A stretch of DNA of 9,125 nt, from contig WGCB01000390.1 of NCBI GenBank assembly GCA_015494005.1, positions 1 to 9,125 on the forward strand. Direction: 5' to 3'. The notes under the pieces were generated by a model that was given only the letters and a program-made list of their open reading frames with translations, had not been told where the DNA came from and ran no database searches. Positions 1 to 6,793 of the stretch are shown here, one piece after another; within the stretch, counting starts at the first letter, position 1; every line of letters starts with the position of its first letter. The stretch is from Caldilineaceae bacterium (GTDB lineage Bacteria; Chloroflexota; Anaerolineae; Caldilineales; Caldilineaceae). The position numbers were made by a program, and so were the translations under genes.

Positions 1-992
1 TCTGGATGCTGCTCAACGCGGGGATCGCGGTGCTCCTGGTGGGCATCCCCTTGGTGAACCAGCCCCTGATCTTCACCGGCGGCACCCTGATCTTCCTGGC
101 CGCCACCCTGCTCGCCGTGCATCTCTGGCAGATGAAGGCCAGCTCCGGCCAGGCCGAGCGCCCCACCAGCCTCAGCCGCCAGTTCTACGTGACCGGCCTG
201 CTCTACCTGCTGGTGGGCATCATCGTGGGCACCGGGCTCTGGCTGGGCTGGAGCGGCCCCCTGCGCATCAAGACCCCCCTGGAGGTCCACATCCACGCCA
301 ACAACTGGGGCTTCATGTCCCTGGTCTTCGCCGGCCTGCTGGTGGACCTCATGCCCAGGCTGAGCGGGCGGCCCCTGGCCTCGGCCCGGAGCATCCACCT
401 GATCTTCTGGATGACCACCCTGGGCGCGCTGGGCCTGGTGGCCGGTCCCTGGATGGGCGGCGTGTTGGCCGTGCTGGTCCCGGGGCTGGTGCTGCACCTG
501 GTGGCCACCCTCTGGCTGGTGGTGCTCATGGTGAAGGGGCTCTGGCGCAGCGAGCACGCGGGCACGCCTGGGGCCTGGCACATGGTCACCGCCTACGCCT
601 GGATCCTGGCGCCGGTGCTCATGGCCCCCCTGGTCATCCTGAAGATGCCAGGCATTCCAGGCGGGCGCATCGAGGGCACCGCGCCCCAGGCCCTGATCTA
701 CGGCTGGGTCCTCCAGTTCGGCCTGGCCCTGGTGCCCTACCTGGCCATGCGCCTCTTCCAGCCGGATCAGCGCCCCAGGCTGGGAGGATCCTGGCTGAGC
801 CTGGCCGCGGCCAACCTGGGCAGCCTGCTCATCTGGGCCAGCATCTTCATCGAGTCCATGCAGGGGCCCCTCCAGGGGCTGGCCTACGGGCTCTACGGCC
901 TGGCCATCCTCCTGGTGCTCCACCAGCTGGGTCAGATCGTGCGGGGTGGCTGGAGCCGGGTGGAAGAAGCAGCTCCGGAGCCGGCCCTGTGA
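1..992 (+). CDS. Polytopic membrane protein, 5'-truncated by the window (heme-copper oxidase subunit I/NnrS-like?)
   Basis: The reading frame is open to the window edge and the first Met (base 6) lies inside a hydrophobic helix, so the true start is probably upstream. The visible 328 residues form about eight to nine hydrophobic helices, so this is an integral membrane protein. Counting from the Met at base 6, a VHIHANNWGF motif lies at residues 94-103 (His95, His97) next to a helix, with another His at 192 in GAWHMVTAYAW. A later helix has QALIYGWVLQFG. HxH followed by WG resembles metal- or heme-ligand helices of cytochrome oxidase subunit I and NnrS-like proteins. That is motif resemblance only, and no catalytic or Cu-site set can be completed here. 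The C-terminus is short and charged (WSRVEEAAPEPAL). The next gene on the same strand is of the same general type, suggesting a shared respiratory or nitrogen-oxide-related role. Membrane location is secure; function is uncertain. Confidence 0.8.
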   Translation, partial: WMLLNAGIAVLLVGIPLVNQPLIFTGGTLIFLAATLLAVHLWQMKASSGQAERPTSLSRQFYVTGLLYLLVGIIVGTGLWLGWSGPLRIKTPLEVHIHANNWGFMSLVFAGLLVDLMPRLSGRPLASARSIHLIFWMTTLGALGLVAGPWMGGVLAVLVPGLVLHLVATLWLVVLMVKGLWRSEHAGTPGAWHMVTAYAWILAPVLMAPLVILKMPGIPGGRIEGTAPQALIYGWVLQFGLALVPYLAMRLFQPDQRPRLGGSWLSLAAANLGSLLIWASIFIESMQGPLQGLAYGLYGLAILLVLHQLGQIVRGGWSRVEEAAPEPAL

Positions 993-1026
993 GAGGCTGA
1001 CCAGGGGCCCGAAACCTGAGGAAACT

Positions 1027-1083
1027 GTGCGCAGGTGGCGCGGAGGCTGGCCGATTCTTGCCAAATCCACGCCACCTGCGTAC
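1027..1083. repeat. Long inverted repeat in the spacer between the two membrane-protein genes
   Basis: CGCAGGTGGCG (1030-1040) is the exact reverse complement of CGCCACCTGCG (1070-1080), an 11-bp perfect stem around a 29-nt loop. It extends outward by a G-T wobble and two more pairs (1027-1029 with 1081-1083). No U-run follows on either strand, so it is not a standard intrinsic terminator. A weak promoter-like pair overlaps it (TTGCCA 1058-1063, 17 nt, TACTCT 1081-1086), with the right arm filling that spacer exactly. It could be an RNA hairpin at the end of the upstream gene or an operator for the downstream one. The rest of the 232-nt spacer holds only an imperfect 13-nt direct repeat (1107-1119 and 1120-1132, GATGGC[A/G]CCGAT[A/G]). 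Confidence 0.6.
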
Positions 1084-1224
1084 TCTGTTCTGGAAGGCCG
1101 CGCGCGGATGGCACCGATAGATGGCGCCGATGAATGACATCGATGACAGGGATGCCCGGCCCCCGTGCGCGATGTCCGGTGCAGCCCGTGCACCTTTCCG
1201 AGCAGCCCCATCCCGAGCAAGACC

Positions 1225-2487
1225 ATGAGCCACCGTGAAAGCCGCTTCTTCCTCGTCCTCGCCCTGCTGGCCTTCCTCACCGCGGCCACCACAGGCGCCA
1301 TCCTGCGCTTCGGCCTCTTCCTGGGGATGCCCAGCTGGATCCACAACTTCGGTGCAGTGCGCCACGCCCACAGCCATCTGATGTACTTCGGCTGGGGCAC
1401 GGTGGCCCTCATGGCCCTGATCTGGACCCGCCTGCCCGGCCTCACAGGACGCCCCCTGGCCCGGGGCGTGAGGGCCCAGATGGTGGCCACCAGCGCGGTG
1501 GCGCTGCTCAGCTTCCCTGCCTTCTGGAGCAACGGCTACGGCCTCACCCGGGTGGGCTCCCTGGAGCTGCCCTTGGGCTCCATGGTGGCGGTGCTGAACA
1601 TCCTCAGCTGGATCGTCTTTGTCGTCCTCTACGTGCGCTCCACCCGTCGCCTGGCGGAACGGCCCCTGCCCCTCCAACTCTGGGACTGGGCCATCGTGCT
1701 CATGATGGTGGCCTCGGCCGGGGCCGTGAGCCTGGGTGTGGAGGTGACCCTGGACCTTCGCAACCCCTTTCTGCAGCAGGCCGGCCTGCATCTCTTCCTG
1801 GATCTCTTCGCGGTGGGCTGGTTCACCCTGGCCCTGCTGGGCCTGGTCTGGGACTGGCTGGGCCAGCGGGTCGCCCTGCCGGACTGGCTGCCCAGCCAGA
1901 GCCTGGCCACGGCCTTGGCCCTCACCTTTTTCCTGGGCATGTCGCCCTCCCTGGTGCCGCCGGGCCTGTTCTGGGTCGCGGCCCTGGCCAACCTGGTGGC
2001 CGGGATCCTCCTGGCCTGGCACCTGGTCCAGCTCTGGAAGCGCCGAGCCCAGTTGCCTCGCCTGGCCTGGTTCGGCATGGCGGCCCTGGCCCTGCACGTC
2101 TCCATCGCGGTGACCCTGCTCTGGCCGGATCTCTGGCGCTGGAGCGGCGGCACCCAGCTGCGCATCTTCTTCCTCCACAATCTGCTCCTGGGCTGGCTGA
2201 GCAGCATGCTCCTGGCCCTGATCCTGGCCGAGCAGGTGCGCCTGGCTCGCCCCGTCCTGCAGCTGGCCGAGGGGGCCTGGATCCTCTCGGTGGCCACCAT
2301 GCTGGCGGCCCTGCTGGGCCTGGGCTTCGTCCAGTTCCTGCCCGTCCCCGGCCACGTCTGGCTGGAGGTGGCGGCCTGGGCCAGCCTGGGCCCCATCCTC
2401 ACCGGCGGGCTGACCCTGGCCGGCCTACTCCTGACGCAGGAAGCCCCCGTCTCCATGGCCCCCTTCCCCGAGGTCACGGGAGACTGA
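1225..2487 (+). CDS. Polytopic membrane protein with repeated His/Gly-Trp helices (oxidase subunit I/NnrS-like?)
   Basis: This encodes 420 residues with about twelve hydrophobic helices. The frame can be opened at GTG 1165, but the ATG at 1225 sits just before the first helix ([11 protein letters not shown]) and gives a normal membrane-protein N-terminus; neither start has a strong Shine-Dalgarno. After helix 1 comes [20 protein letters not shown] (His40, His47, His49, His51, Gly56-Trp57). A similar His...GW pattern recurs as [11 protein letters not shown] (His189) and HNLLLGW (His318), with a further His at 291. Evenly spaced membrane His residues suggest heme or metal binding, as in heme-copper oxidase subunit I and NnrS-type proteins, but I cannot assign a named family. 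It follows the partial gene of similar type on the same strand after 232 nt, so the two may act together. The C-terminus is a short soluble tail, and a terminator follows at once. Confidence 0.82.
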   Translation: MSHRESRFFLVLALLAFLTAATTGAILRFGLFLGMPSWIHNFGAVRHAHSHLMYFGWGTVALMALIWTRLPGLTGRPLARGVRAQMVATSAVALLSFPAFWSNGYGLTRVGSLELPLGSMVAVLNILSWIVFVVLYVRSTRRLAERPLPLQLWDWAIVLMMVASAGAVSLGVEVTLDLRNPFLQQAGLHLFLDLFAVGWFTLALLGLVWDWLGQRVALPDWLPSQSLATALALTFFLGMSPSLVPPGLFWVAALANLVAGILLAWHLVQLWKRRAQLPRLAWFGMAALALHVSIAVTLLWPDLWRWSGGTQLRIFFLHNLLLGWLSSMLLALILAEQVRLARPVLQLAEGAWILSVATMLAALLGLGFVQFLPVPGHVWLEVAAWASLGPILTGGLTLAGLLLTQEAPVSMAPFPEVTGD

Positions 2488-2535
2488 AACGGGGAGACCG
2501 GACTCCGCCGATCTCCCCGCCTTGCCCCGTTTTTT
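2488..2535. terminator. Intrinsic terminator between convergent genes, probably bidirectional
   Basis: It starts directly after the TGA of the membrane-protein gene. Two alternative stems exist. CGGGGAGA (2490-2497) pairs with TCTCCCCG (2512-2519). AACGGGG (2488-2494) pairs with CCCCGTT (2525-2531), which runs straight into TTTTTT (2530-2535), the usual plus-strand termination signal. Read on the minus strand, the first stem is followed by TTT, so it could also serve the ABC operon that ends at 2592. A small extra hairpin, GCCCC-GGTT-GGGGC, lies at 2568-2581 without a U-run. Confidence 0.7.
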
Positions 2536-2591
2536 CATCCCCCGTTGGCGTTTGTCACCCCTGTTGGGCCCCGGTTGGGGCTGTCCAGAAG

Positions 2592-4409
2592 CTAGGCCAC
2601 GGCAGGCTGGACCCCGAAGAGGGGATCCCGCTCCCGCTCCATCTCGTCCCGGAACTGCTTGGTGTAGAGCTGGTAGTAGTGGCCTCGAGCCCGGATCAGC
2701 TCCGCGTGGGTGCCCATCTCCGCCACCTGGCCGTTCTCGATGACCAGGATGCGGTCCGCCCGCTTGATGGTGGAGAGCCGGTGGGCGATGATGAAGCTGG
2801 TCCGCCCCTCCAGCAGCACCTCCATGCCCTTCTGGATCAGGGCCTCGGTCAGGGTGTCCACGGAGCTGGTGGCCTCGTCCATGATGAAGATGTCCGGCTG
2901 GGCCAGGATGGCCCGGGCCAGGCTGATGAGCTGCTTCTGCCCCACGGAGAGGAGCACGCCCCCCTCGCCCACCTCGGTCTCGTAGCCCTTCTCCAGGTTG
3001 CGGATGAACTCGTGGGCGCCAGCCATCTTGGCCGCGGCCACCACCTCCTGGTCCGTGGCGTCCAGCCGGCCGTAGCGGATGTTCTCCGCCACCGTGCCGG
3101 AGAAGAGGTGGGGCGTCTGCAGCACCATGCCGATGCGGGACTGGATGGCGTGCAGCTTCAGCTCCCGGTAGTCCCGGCCGGCCATGCGGATGGAGCCCCG
3201 CTTGGGCTCGTAGAAGCGGCAGACCAGGTTGACGATGGTGGATTTCCCCGCGCCGGTGGGGCCCACCAGGGCGATGGTTTCCCCCTCCTTCACCCGCAGG
3301 TTGAAGTTGCGCAGCACGGGCTTGGCCTCGTCGTAGTAGAAGTCCACGTTCTCGAAGACGATCTCACCCCGGATGCTGCCTGGATCCACCGCGCCCGGGC
3401 GGTCCTGGATCTCTGGCACCGCGTCGATGAGGGAGAAGATGCGCTCGGCCGAGGCCACGGACTGCTGCATCTCCGCGTAGACCCGGGCCATCTCCTGGAT
3501 GGGCCAGAGCATGAAGGTGATGTAGGAGATGAAGGCCTGGATGCCGCCGATGGTCATGTTGCCCAGCTGGAACTGCCAGCCCCCGTACCAGACGATGGTG
3601 CCCACAGCCACCGCGCTGATGAGCTGCACTGTGGGCAGGAAGAGGGCGGAGAGCCAGGCAGCCCGGAAGGCCGCCCGGTACATCTCCCCGGTCAGCTGGT
3701 TGAACTCCCGCAGGTTCTCCTCCTCCCGGCGCAGGGCCTTCACCACCCGCACCCCGGTGATGTTCTCGTTGTAGGCCCCGGTGATCTTGGAGTTGAGCTT
3801 CCGCACCTGGCGGTACTCCACCAGGATCTTCTTCTTGAACTCCGCGGCCACCACCAGGATGGGGATCATGAGCAGGACGATGAGGGCCAGCCTCCAGTTG
3901 ATGAAGAGCATGAAGCCCAGGGCGGCCAGAATGTTGGTCACCCCCCAGGTCACGTCCAGGAAGCCCCAGGAGACCAGCTCGCCCACCCGCTGGGTGTCCG
4001 AGGTGACCCGGGACATAAGCCAGCCGATGGGGGTACGGTCGAAGTAGGAGAGGGAGAGGTCCTGGAGCCGGTGGAACATCTGCTGGCGCAGGTCGTACTG
4101 GACCTTCTCGCCCAGGGTGCCGGCCAGCCAGATGAAGCCGAAGACCATCCCGGCCTGGGCGATGATGAGCAGCCCGTACTGGATGGCCAGCTGCCGCAGG
4201 GTCTCCGGATCCTGGGCCAGGATGCCGTCGTCGATGATGCGCTTGGTCAGGAAGGTGAAGTAGGAATCGGCCAAGGCCACCAGGCCGATGGTGGCCAGGA
4301 AGCCCAGCATGTAGGGCCAGTGACGCAGCCCCTGCCTGGCCACCCGCAGGATGGTCTGGCCGTTGAACTGGGTTGTGAACTCTTCTTCCTCGAAGTAGTG
4401 ATCGGACAT
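2592..4409 (-). CDS. ABC exporter subunit, catalytic-Glu half of a heterodimer (BmrD/TM288-like)
   Basis: This 605-residue half-transporter has an N-terminal six-helix exporter domain (about residues 20-320) fused to a C-terminal ATPase domain (about 345-585). The ATPase motifs are Walker A GPTGAGKST (Lys389), a Q-loop in VLQTPHLF, Walker B IFIMDE with the catalytic Glu512, and the H-loop FIIAHR (His543). The signature is LSVGQ (487-491) instead of LSGGQ, Val489 replacing the first Gly. Its partner has a normal signature but lacks the catalytic Glu, so the two complement each other as in BmrCD, LmrCD and TM287/288 exporters: one functional site and one degenerate site. The start ATG has GGGAG (4417-4421) 7 nt upstream. 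The N-terminus is acidic (DHYFEEEEF). It is the second gene of the operon, 110 nt behind its partner. The expected role is ATP-driven export of drugs or lipophilic compounds across the cytoplasmic membrane; the substrate cannot be read from sequence. Confidence 0.95.
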   Translation of the reverse strand: MSDHYFEEEEFTTQFNGQTILRVARQGLRHWPYMLGFLATIGLVALADSYFTFLTKRIIDDGILAQDPETLRQLAIQYGLLIIAQAGMVFGFIWLAGTLGEKVQYDLRQQMFHRLQDLSLSYFDRTPIGWLMSRVTSDTQRVGELVSWGFLDVTWGVTNILAALGFMLFINWRLALIVLLMIPILVVAAEFKKKILVEYRQVRKLNSKITGAYNENITGVRVVKALRREEENLREFNQLTGEMYRAAFRAAWLSALFLPTVQLISAVAVGTIVWYGGWQFQLGNMTIGGIQAFISYITFMLWPIQEMARVYAEMQQSVASAERIFSLIDAVPEIQDRPGAVDPGSIRGEIVFENVDFYYDEAKPVLRNFNLRVKEGETIALVGPTGAGKSTIVNLVCRFYEPKRGSIRMAGRDYRELKLHAIQSRIGMVLQTPHLFSGTVAENIRYGRLDATDQEVVAAAKMAGAHEFIRNLEKGYETEVGEGGVLLSVGQKQLISLARAILAQPDIFIMDEATSSVDTLTEALIQKGMEVLLEGRTSFIIAHRLSTIKRADRILVIENGQVAEMGTHAELIRARGHYYQLYTKQFRDEMERERDPLFGVQPAVA

Positions 4410-4442
4410 GGGAATGCTCCCGAAGAAACTAGGATACTGGGT

Positions 4443-4516
4443 AGTTGGGAGTTGGGAGTTGGGAGTTGGAAGGTCGAGACGCCAACCCCTGCTTCCGATT
4501 TCTAACTCCCAACTCC
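4443..4516. repeat. Tandem heptamer array with inverted counterpart inside the ABC operon
   Basis: The heptamer AGTTGGG occurs three times in tandem plus AGTTGG (4443-4469). The complementary AACTCCCAACTCC lies at 4504-4516, immediately beside the stop codon of the upstream ABC gene. The arms can pair over 13 bp, in two registers, around a spacer of about 36-43 nt. No U-run follows, so it is not an obvious terminator. It fills an unusually long 110-nt gap between two genes that must be made in equal amounts. The design resembles the short tandem heptamer repeats scattered through spacers of some GC-rich and cyanobacterial genomes, and the element at 8439-8539. Confidence 0.75.
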
Positions 4517-4519
4517 TTT

Positions 4520-6472
4520 TTACTCCTTGACTCGTTCCAGGGACTCGCCTGATGCCACGGCGCCCCGCTCCTCCCGATGGATGGCCTGGTCGATCTCCTG
4601 CTCCAGCTCCTCCTCGATGCGGGCCTGCAGCTCGTAGACCTCCCGGTAGATGCCCGGCTGGGCGATGAGCTCCTGGTGAGTGCCCCGCTGCACGATGCGT
4701 CCGTGGTCCAGCACCAGGATCAGGTCCGCGTCCATGACGCTCTGGATGCGGTGGGCGATGATGAAGGTGGTGCGGTTGGCCATGAGCCCCTTCAAGGCCG
4801 CCCGGATGGCCGCATCCGTCTCCGTGTCCACCGAGGAGGTGGCGTCGTCCAGGATGAGGATGCGGGGGTCCTTGAGCAGGGCCCGCGCGATGGTCAGCCG
4901 CTGCTTCTGGCCGCCGGAGAGGGTCACGCCCCGCTCGCCCACCAGGGTGTCGTAGCCCTGGGGGAAGCCCAGGATCACCTCGTGGATGGCGGCGGCCCGG
5001 GCGGCCGCCTCCACCTCCTCGTCCGAGACCTCCCGGCCCACCCCGTAGGTGATGTTCTCCCGGATGGTCCTGGAGAAGAGGAAAGGCTCCTGCTGGACGA
5101 TGCCGATCTGCTGGCGCAGATAGCCCCGGGGGTACTCCCGCAGCTCCACGCCGTCCAGGAGGATGCGCCCGCCGGTGTAGTCATAGAAGCGAGGCAGCAG
5201 ATTGACCAGGGTGGTCTTGCCCGAGCCCGTGCTCCCCAGGATGCCCACCACCTGGCCCGGGGCCGCATGGAAGGAGATCCCCTGCAGCACCGGGATGGCC
5301 TCCGGCTCCGTCCCGTTCTGGCCCGAGCCATCCTCCCGCCGGTAGACGAAGCTCACGTCCTCGAAGCGGATATCCCCCTGCACCCCTTCCGGCGGGGCGT
5401 AGCGGCCCTGGTCCAGGGGCTCCCGGGCCACCCGGATGATCTGGGAGAGTCGCTCGAAGGAGACGAAGCCGGTGGACATCTGGGCCACCAGCCGGCCCAG
5501 GTTGCGGATGGGCCAGATGATCTGCACCACCAGGCCGACGTAGGCCAGGTAGGTGCCCGGAGTGATGGTGCCGTTGATGGCCATGAGCGCGCCGATGTAG
5601 TAGCCCGCCAGGGTCTGCATGCCGCAGAGGATGTCCGTCACCGGCCAGTAGGTGCCGTGCATGGTGATGAGCCTTCGCCCCCGCAGGAACTTCTCCCGGT
5701 TCTCCTGCTCGAACTTCTGGCGCTCGTAGTCCTGGCGGGCGAAGGCCTTCACCACCCGGACGCCGGTCAGGTTCTCCTGCAAGCGAGTGGAGAGCCGGGC
5801 CTCCTGCTCCTGGTAGGCCTGGTAGGCCTCCCCGATCTTCTTGAAGAAGTAGAGGGAGAGGAGCAGGACCAGGGGGATGACCACCACGGAGTAGAGGGCC
5901 AGGCGCACGTTCAGGGTGAGCAGGGCGACGAAGTTCACCAGGAAGAGCAGGGTGATGCGGCCGATGCCGATGACCTGCTCCGCGAAGAGACGCCGCACCG
6001 CGTCCACATCCGAGGTGGCCCTCTGGAGCAGCTCGCCCGTCTGCATGGTGTCGTGGTAGGCGAAGGGCAGCCGCTGGATGTGATCGTAGAGGAAGTTGCG
6101 CAGGCGCAGGGCCAGCCCCTCGGACGTGCGGGCGGCCATGCGTCCGCTCAGGAAGGTGAGCCCACCCTGGAGCAGGGCCAGGCCGATGAAGCCCAGGGCC
6201 ACCCAGGGCACCAGGCCCAACATCCCCTCCTGGCGCAGGACATCGTCCACGAAGTAGCGCAGGAGGTAGTAGGTGCCGGTGCGGGCCAGGGCCGCCAGCC
6301 CCACACTCACCACGGCGATCAGGTAGATCCAGCGGAAGCCGGTGAGCATGCGCCAGAGGCTCCTCAGCCGGCCACCCGCCAGGATGGTCTGCATTTCGGT
6401 TTCTGTCGGGGCCCACGCCTGGGTCAGCGGCGCCCCTCGTTCTATCGGTTCAGGAATCGGTGACTGGTTCAT
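4520..6472 (-). CDS. ABC exporter subunit, degenerate-site half of a heterodimer (BmrC/TM287-like)
   Basis: This is a 650-residue half-transporter. The frame is open back to 6574, but the ATG at 6472 (MNQSPIPEPIERG) is preferred. It has GAAGG six nt upstream, lies downstream of both leader terminators, and leaves a typical N-terminus; the upstream extension has no family-like features. Six membrane helices (about residues 45-330) precede an ATPase domain (about 365-605). Motifs are Walker A GSTGSGKT (Lys419), a Q-loop in VQQEPF, a canonical LSGGQ signature (518-522) and the H-loop FIIAHR (His574). Walker B reads ILILDD: Asp543 replaces the catalytic Glu. This subunit therefore contributes its LSGGQ to the active site formed with the partner's Glu512, and its own Walker site pairs with the partner's LSVGQ to form the inactive one. 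The C-terminal tail is long and acidic (EEELEQEIDQ). It is first in the operon behind the attenuator leader, as expected for an inducible multidrug exporter. Confidence 0.95.
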   Translation of the reverse strand: MNQSPIPEPIERGAPLTQAWAPTETEMQTILAGGRLRSLWRMLTGFRWIYLIAVVSVGLAALARTGTYYLLRYFVDDVLRQEGMLGLVPWVALGFIGLALLQGGLTFLSGRMAARTSEGLALRLRNFLYDHIQRLPFAYHDTMQTGELLQRATSDVDAVRRLFAEQVIGIGRITLLFLVNFVALLTLNVRLALYSVVVIPLVLLLSLYFFKKIGEAYQAYQEQEARLSTRLQENLTGVRVVKAFARQDYERQKFEQENREKFLRGRRLITMHGTYWPVTDILCGMQTLAGYYIGALMAINGTITPGTYLAYVGLVVQIIWPIRNLGRLVAQMSTGFVSFERLSQIIRVAREPLDQGRYAPPEGVQGDIRFEDVSFVYRREDGSGQNGTEPEAIPVLQGISFHAAPGQVVGILGSTGSGKTTLVNLLPRFYDYTGGRILLDGVELREYPRGYLRQQIGIVQQEPFLFSRTIRENITYGVGREVSDEEVEAAARAAAIHEVILGFPQGYDTLVGERGVTLSGGQKQRLTIARALLKDPRILILDDATSSVDTETDAAIRAALKGLMANRTTFIIAHRIQSVMDADLILVLDHGRIVQRGTHQELIAQPGIYREVYELQARIEEELEQEIDQAIHREERGAVASGESLERVKE

Positions 6473-6572
6473 GGTGTACCTTCGCACTCCAGGTGCTGGT
6501 CCAGCATGGGAACAGCGTGTTGGGACAACAGGGTCGAACTTCCGAAAGGGTCGAGTGGCCGATGACACCAAC

Positions 6573-6606
6573 AAAAATCAGCCACAGAACAGATCCGTGG
6601 CTGATT
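6573..6606 (-). terminator. Leader terminator 2, upstream of the ABC operon
   Basis: On the minus strand AATCAGCCAC (6597-6606) pairs perfectly over 10 bp with GTGGCTGATT (6576-6585) across an 11-nt loop, and the RNA continues UUUG, giving a run of five U that begins in the stem. The plus strand has no U-run after the stem, so this works only in the direction of the ABC genes. It lies about 100 nt before the exporter start codon, where a terminator makes sense only as part of a regulated readthrough switch. Confidence 0.8.
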
Positions 6607-6627
6607 CCAGGGACAACGATCCCAATG

Positions 6628-6661
6628 AAAAAACGGCCACGGGCCTGAGCGCCGTGACCGT
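6628..6661 (-). terminator. Leader terminator 1, downstream of the leader ORF
   Basis: On the minus strand ACGGTCACGG (6652-6661) pairs with CCGTGGCCGT (6633-6642) over 10 bp, including one U-G wobble, with a 9-nt loop, followed directly by six U (complement of 6628-6633). It begins 26 nt after the stop codon of the leader ORF. This is a textbook intrinsic terminator placed before, not after, the exporter genes. Confidence 0.85.
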
Positions 6662-6687
6662 CGAGGTCTGACTGTTGAGTCGGACCG

Positions 6688-6777
6688 TTACGAACGGAAC
6701 AGACGGCGCGCGAGGATAGGCGGGCGATCTCCTGCCACAAATCCAAGCATTCGAATACGCATGGTTCCGCTCTTCAT
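6688..6777 (-). CDS. Candidate 29-residue regulatory leader peptide with MRIR stalling-type motif
   Basis: This small ORF is the first translatable frame after the promoter. GAAGGAG (6787-6793) stands 9 nt before the ATG, a better ribosome site than either ABC gene has. The peptide begins [13 protein letters not shown], passes through AGDRPP and ends ARRLFRS. Residues 6-9, MRIR, fit the Arg/Lys-X-Arg/Lys pattern at which macrolide-bound ribosomes stall, as in the ErmD/ErmK leader (MTHSMRLRF...). The later RPP could be a second slow point. The peptide is basic, has no membrane helix and has no evident function as a product. Codons 23-25 contain GCGCCGT, which can pair with the 5' arm of terminator 1, so ribosome position on this ORF could decide whether the terminator forms. 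Other frames here start at TTG without a ribosome site. The ORF is directly visible; the regulatory role is inference. Confidence 0.7.
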   Translation of the reverse strand: MKSGTMRIRMLGFVAGDRPPILARRLFRS

Positions 6778-6786
6778 CGGTCACAA

Positions 6787-6793
6787 CTCCTTC
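6787..6793 (-). promoter_or_regulatory. Strong Shine-Dalgarno of the leader ORF
   Basis: The minus strand reads GAAGGAG, then a 9-nt spacer TTGTGACCG, then ATG. This near-perfect anti-16S match decides the leader-ORF start. Part of the spacer (GTGACCG, 6778-6784) is also complementary to CGGTCAC in the 5' arm of terminator 1 (6654-6660), a possible further alternative pairing. Confidence 0.8.

Noticed and set aside
1058..1086. TTGCCA-17-TACTCT as a promoter for the second membrane gene
   Set aside because: The -35 is fair, but the -10 matches only three of six positions, so I mention it without listing it as a promoter.
1165..1224. GTG start 20 codons upstream for the second membrane gene
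   Set aside because: There is no ribosome site at proper spacing, and the Cys/Pro-rich extension is unlike a membrane-protein N-terminus. It cannot be fully excluded.
847..2355. Long minus-strand open frame opposite the second membrane gene
   Set aside because: It is rich in Gln, Gly, His and Ala with no domain, as expected from the antisense of a GC-rich Leu/Ala-rich membrane gene.
4443..4516. CRISPR array
   Set aside because: The units are contiguous 7-mers without spacers, and no cas gene is nearby.
2679..6463. Very long plus-strand open frames opposite the two ABC genes (2679-4505 and 4577-6463)
   Set aside because: They are low-complexity antisense translations of unmistakable ABC transporter genes with intact motifs.
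6473..6574. N-terminal extension of the first ABC subunit to an ATG at 6574
   Set aside because: It has no ribosome site, would start inside terminator 2, and adds residues with no family character; the ATG at 6472 is better.
6450..6746. 98-residue minus-strand frame in the leader
   Set aside because: It begins at TTG inside the leader ORF, has no ribosome site, and overlaps the ABC start codon out of frame.
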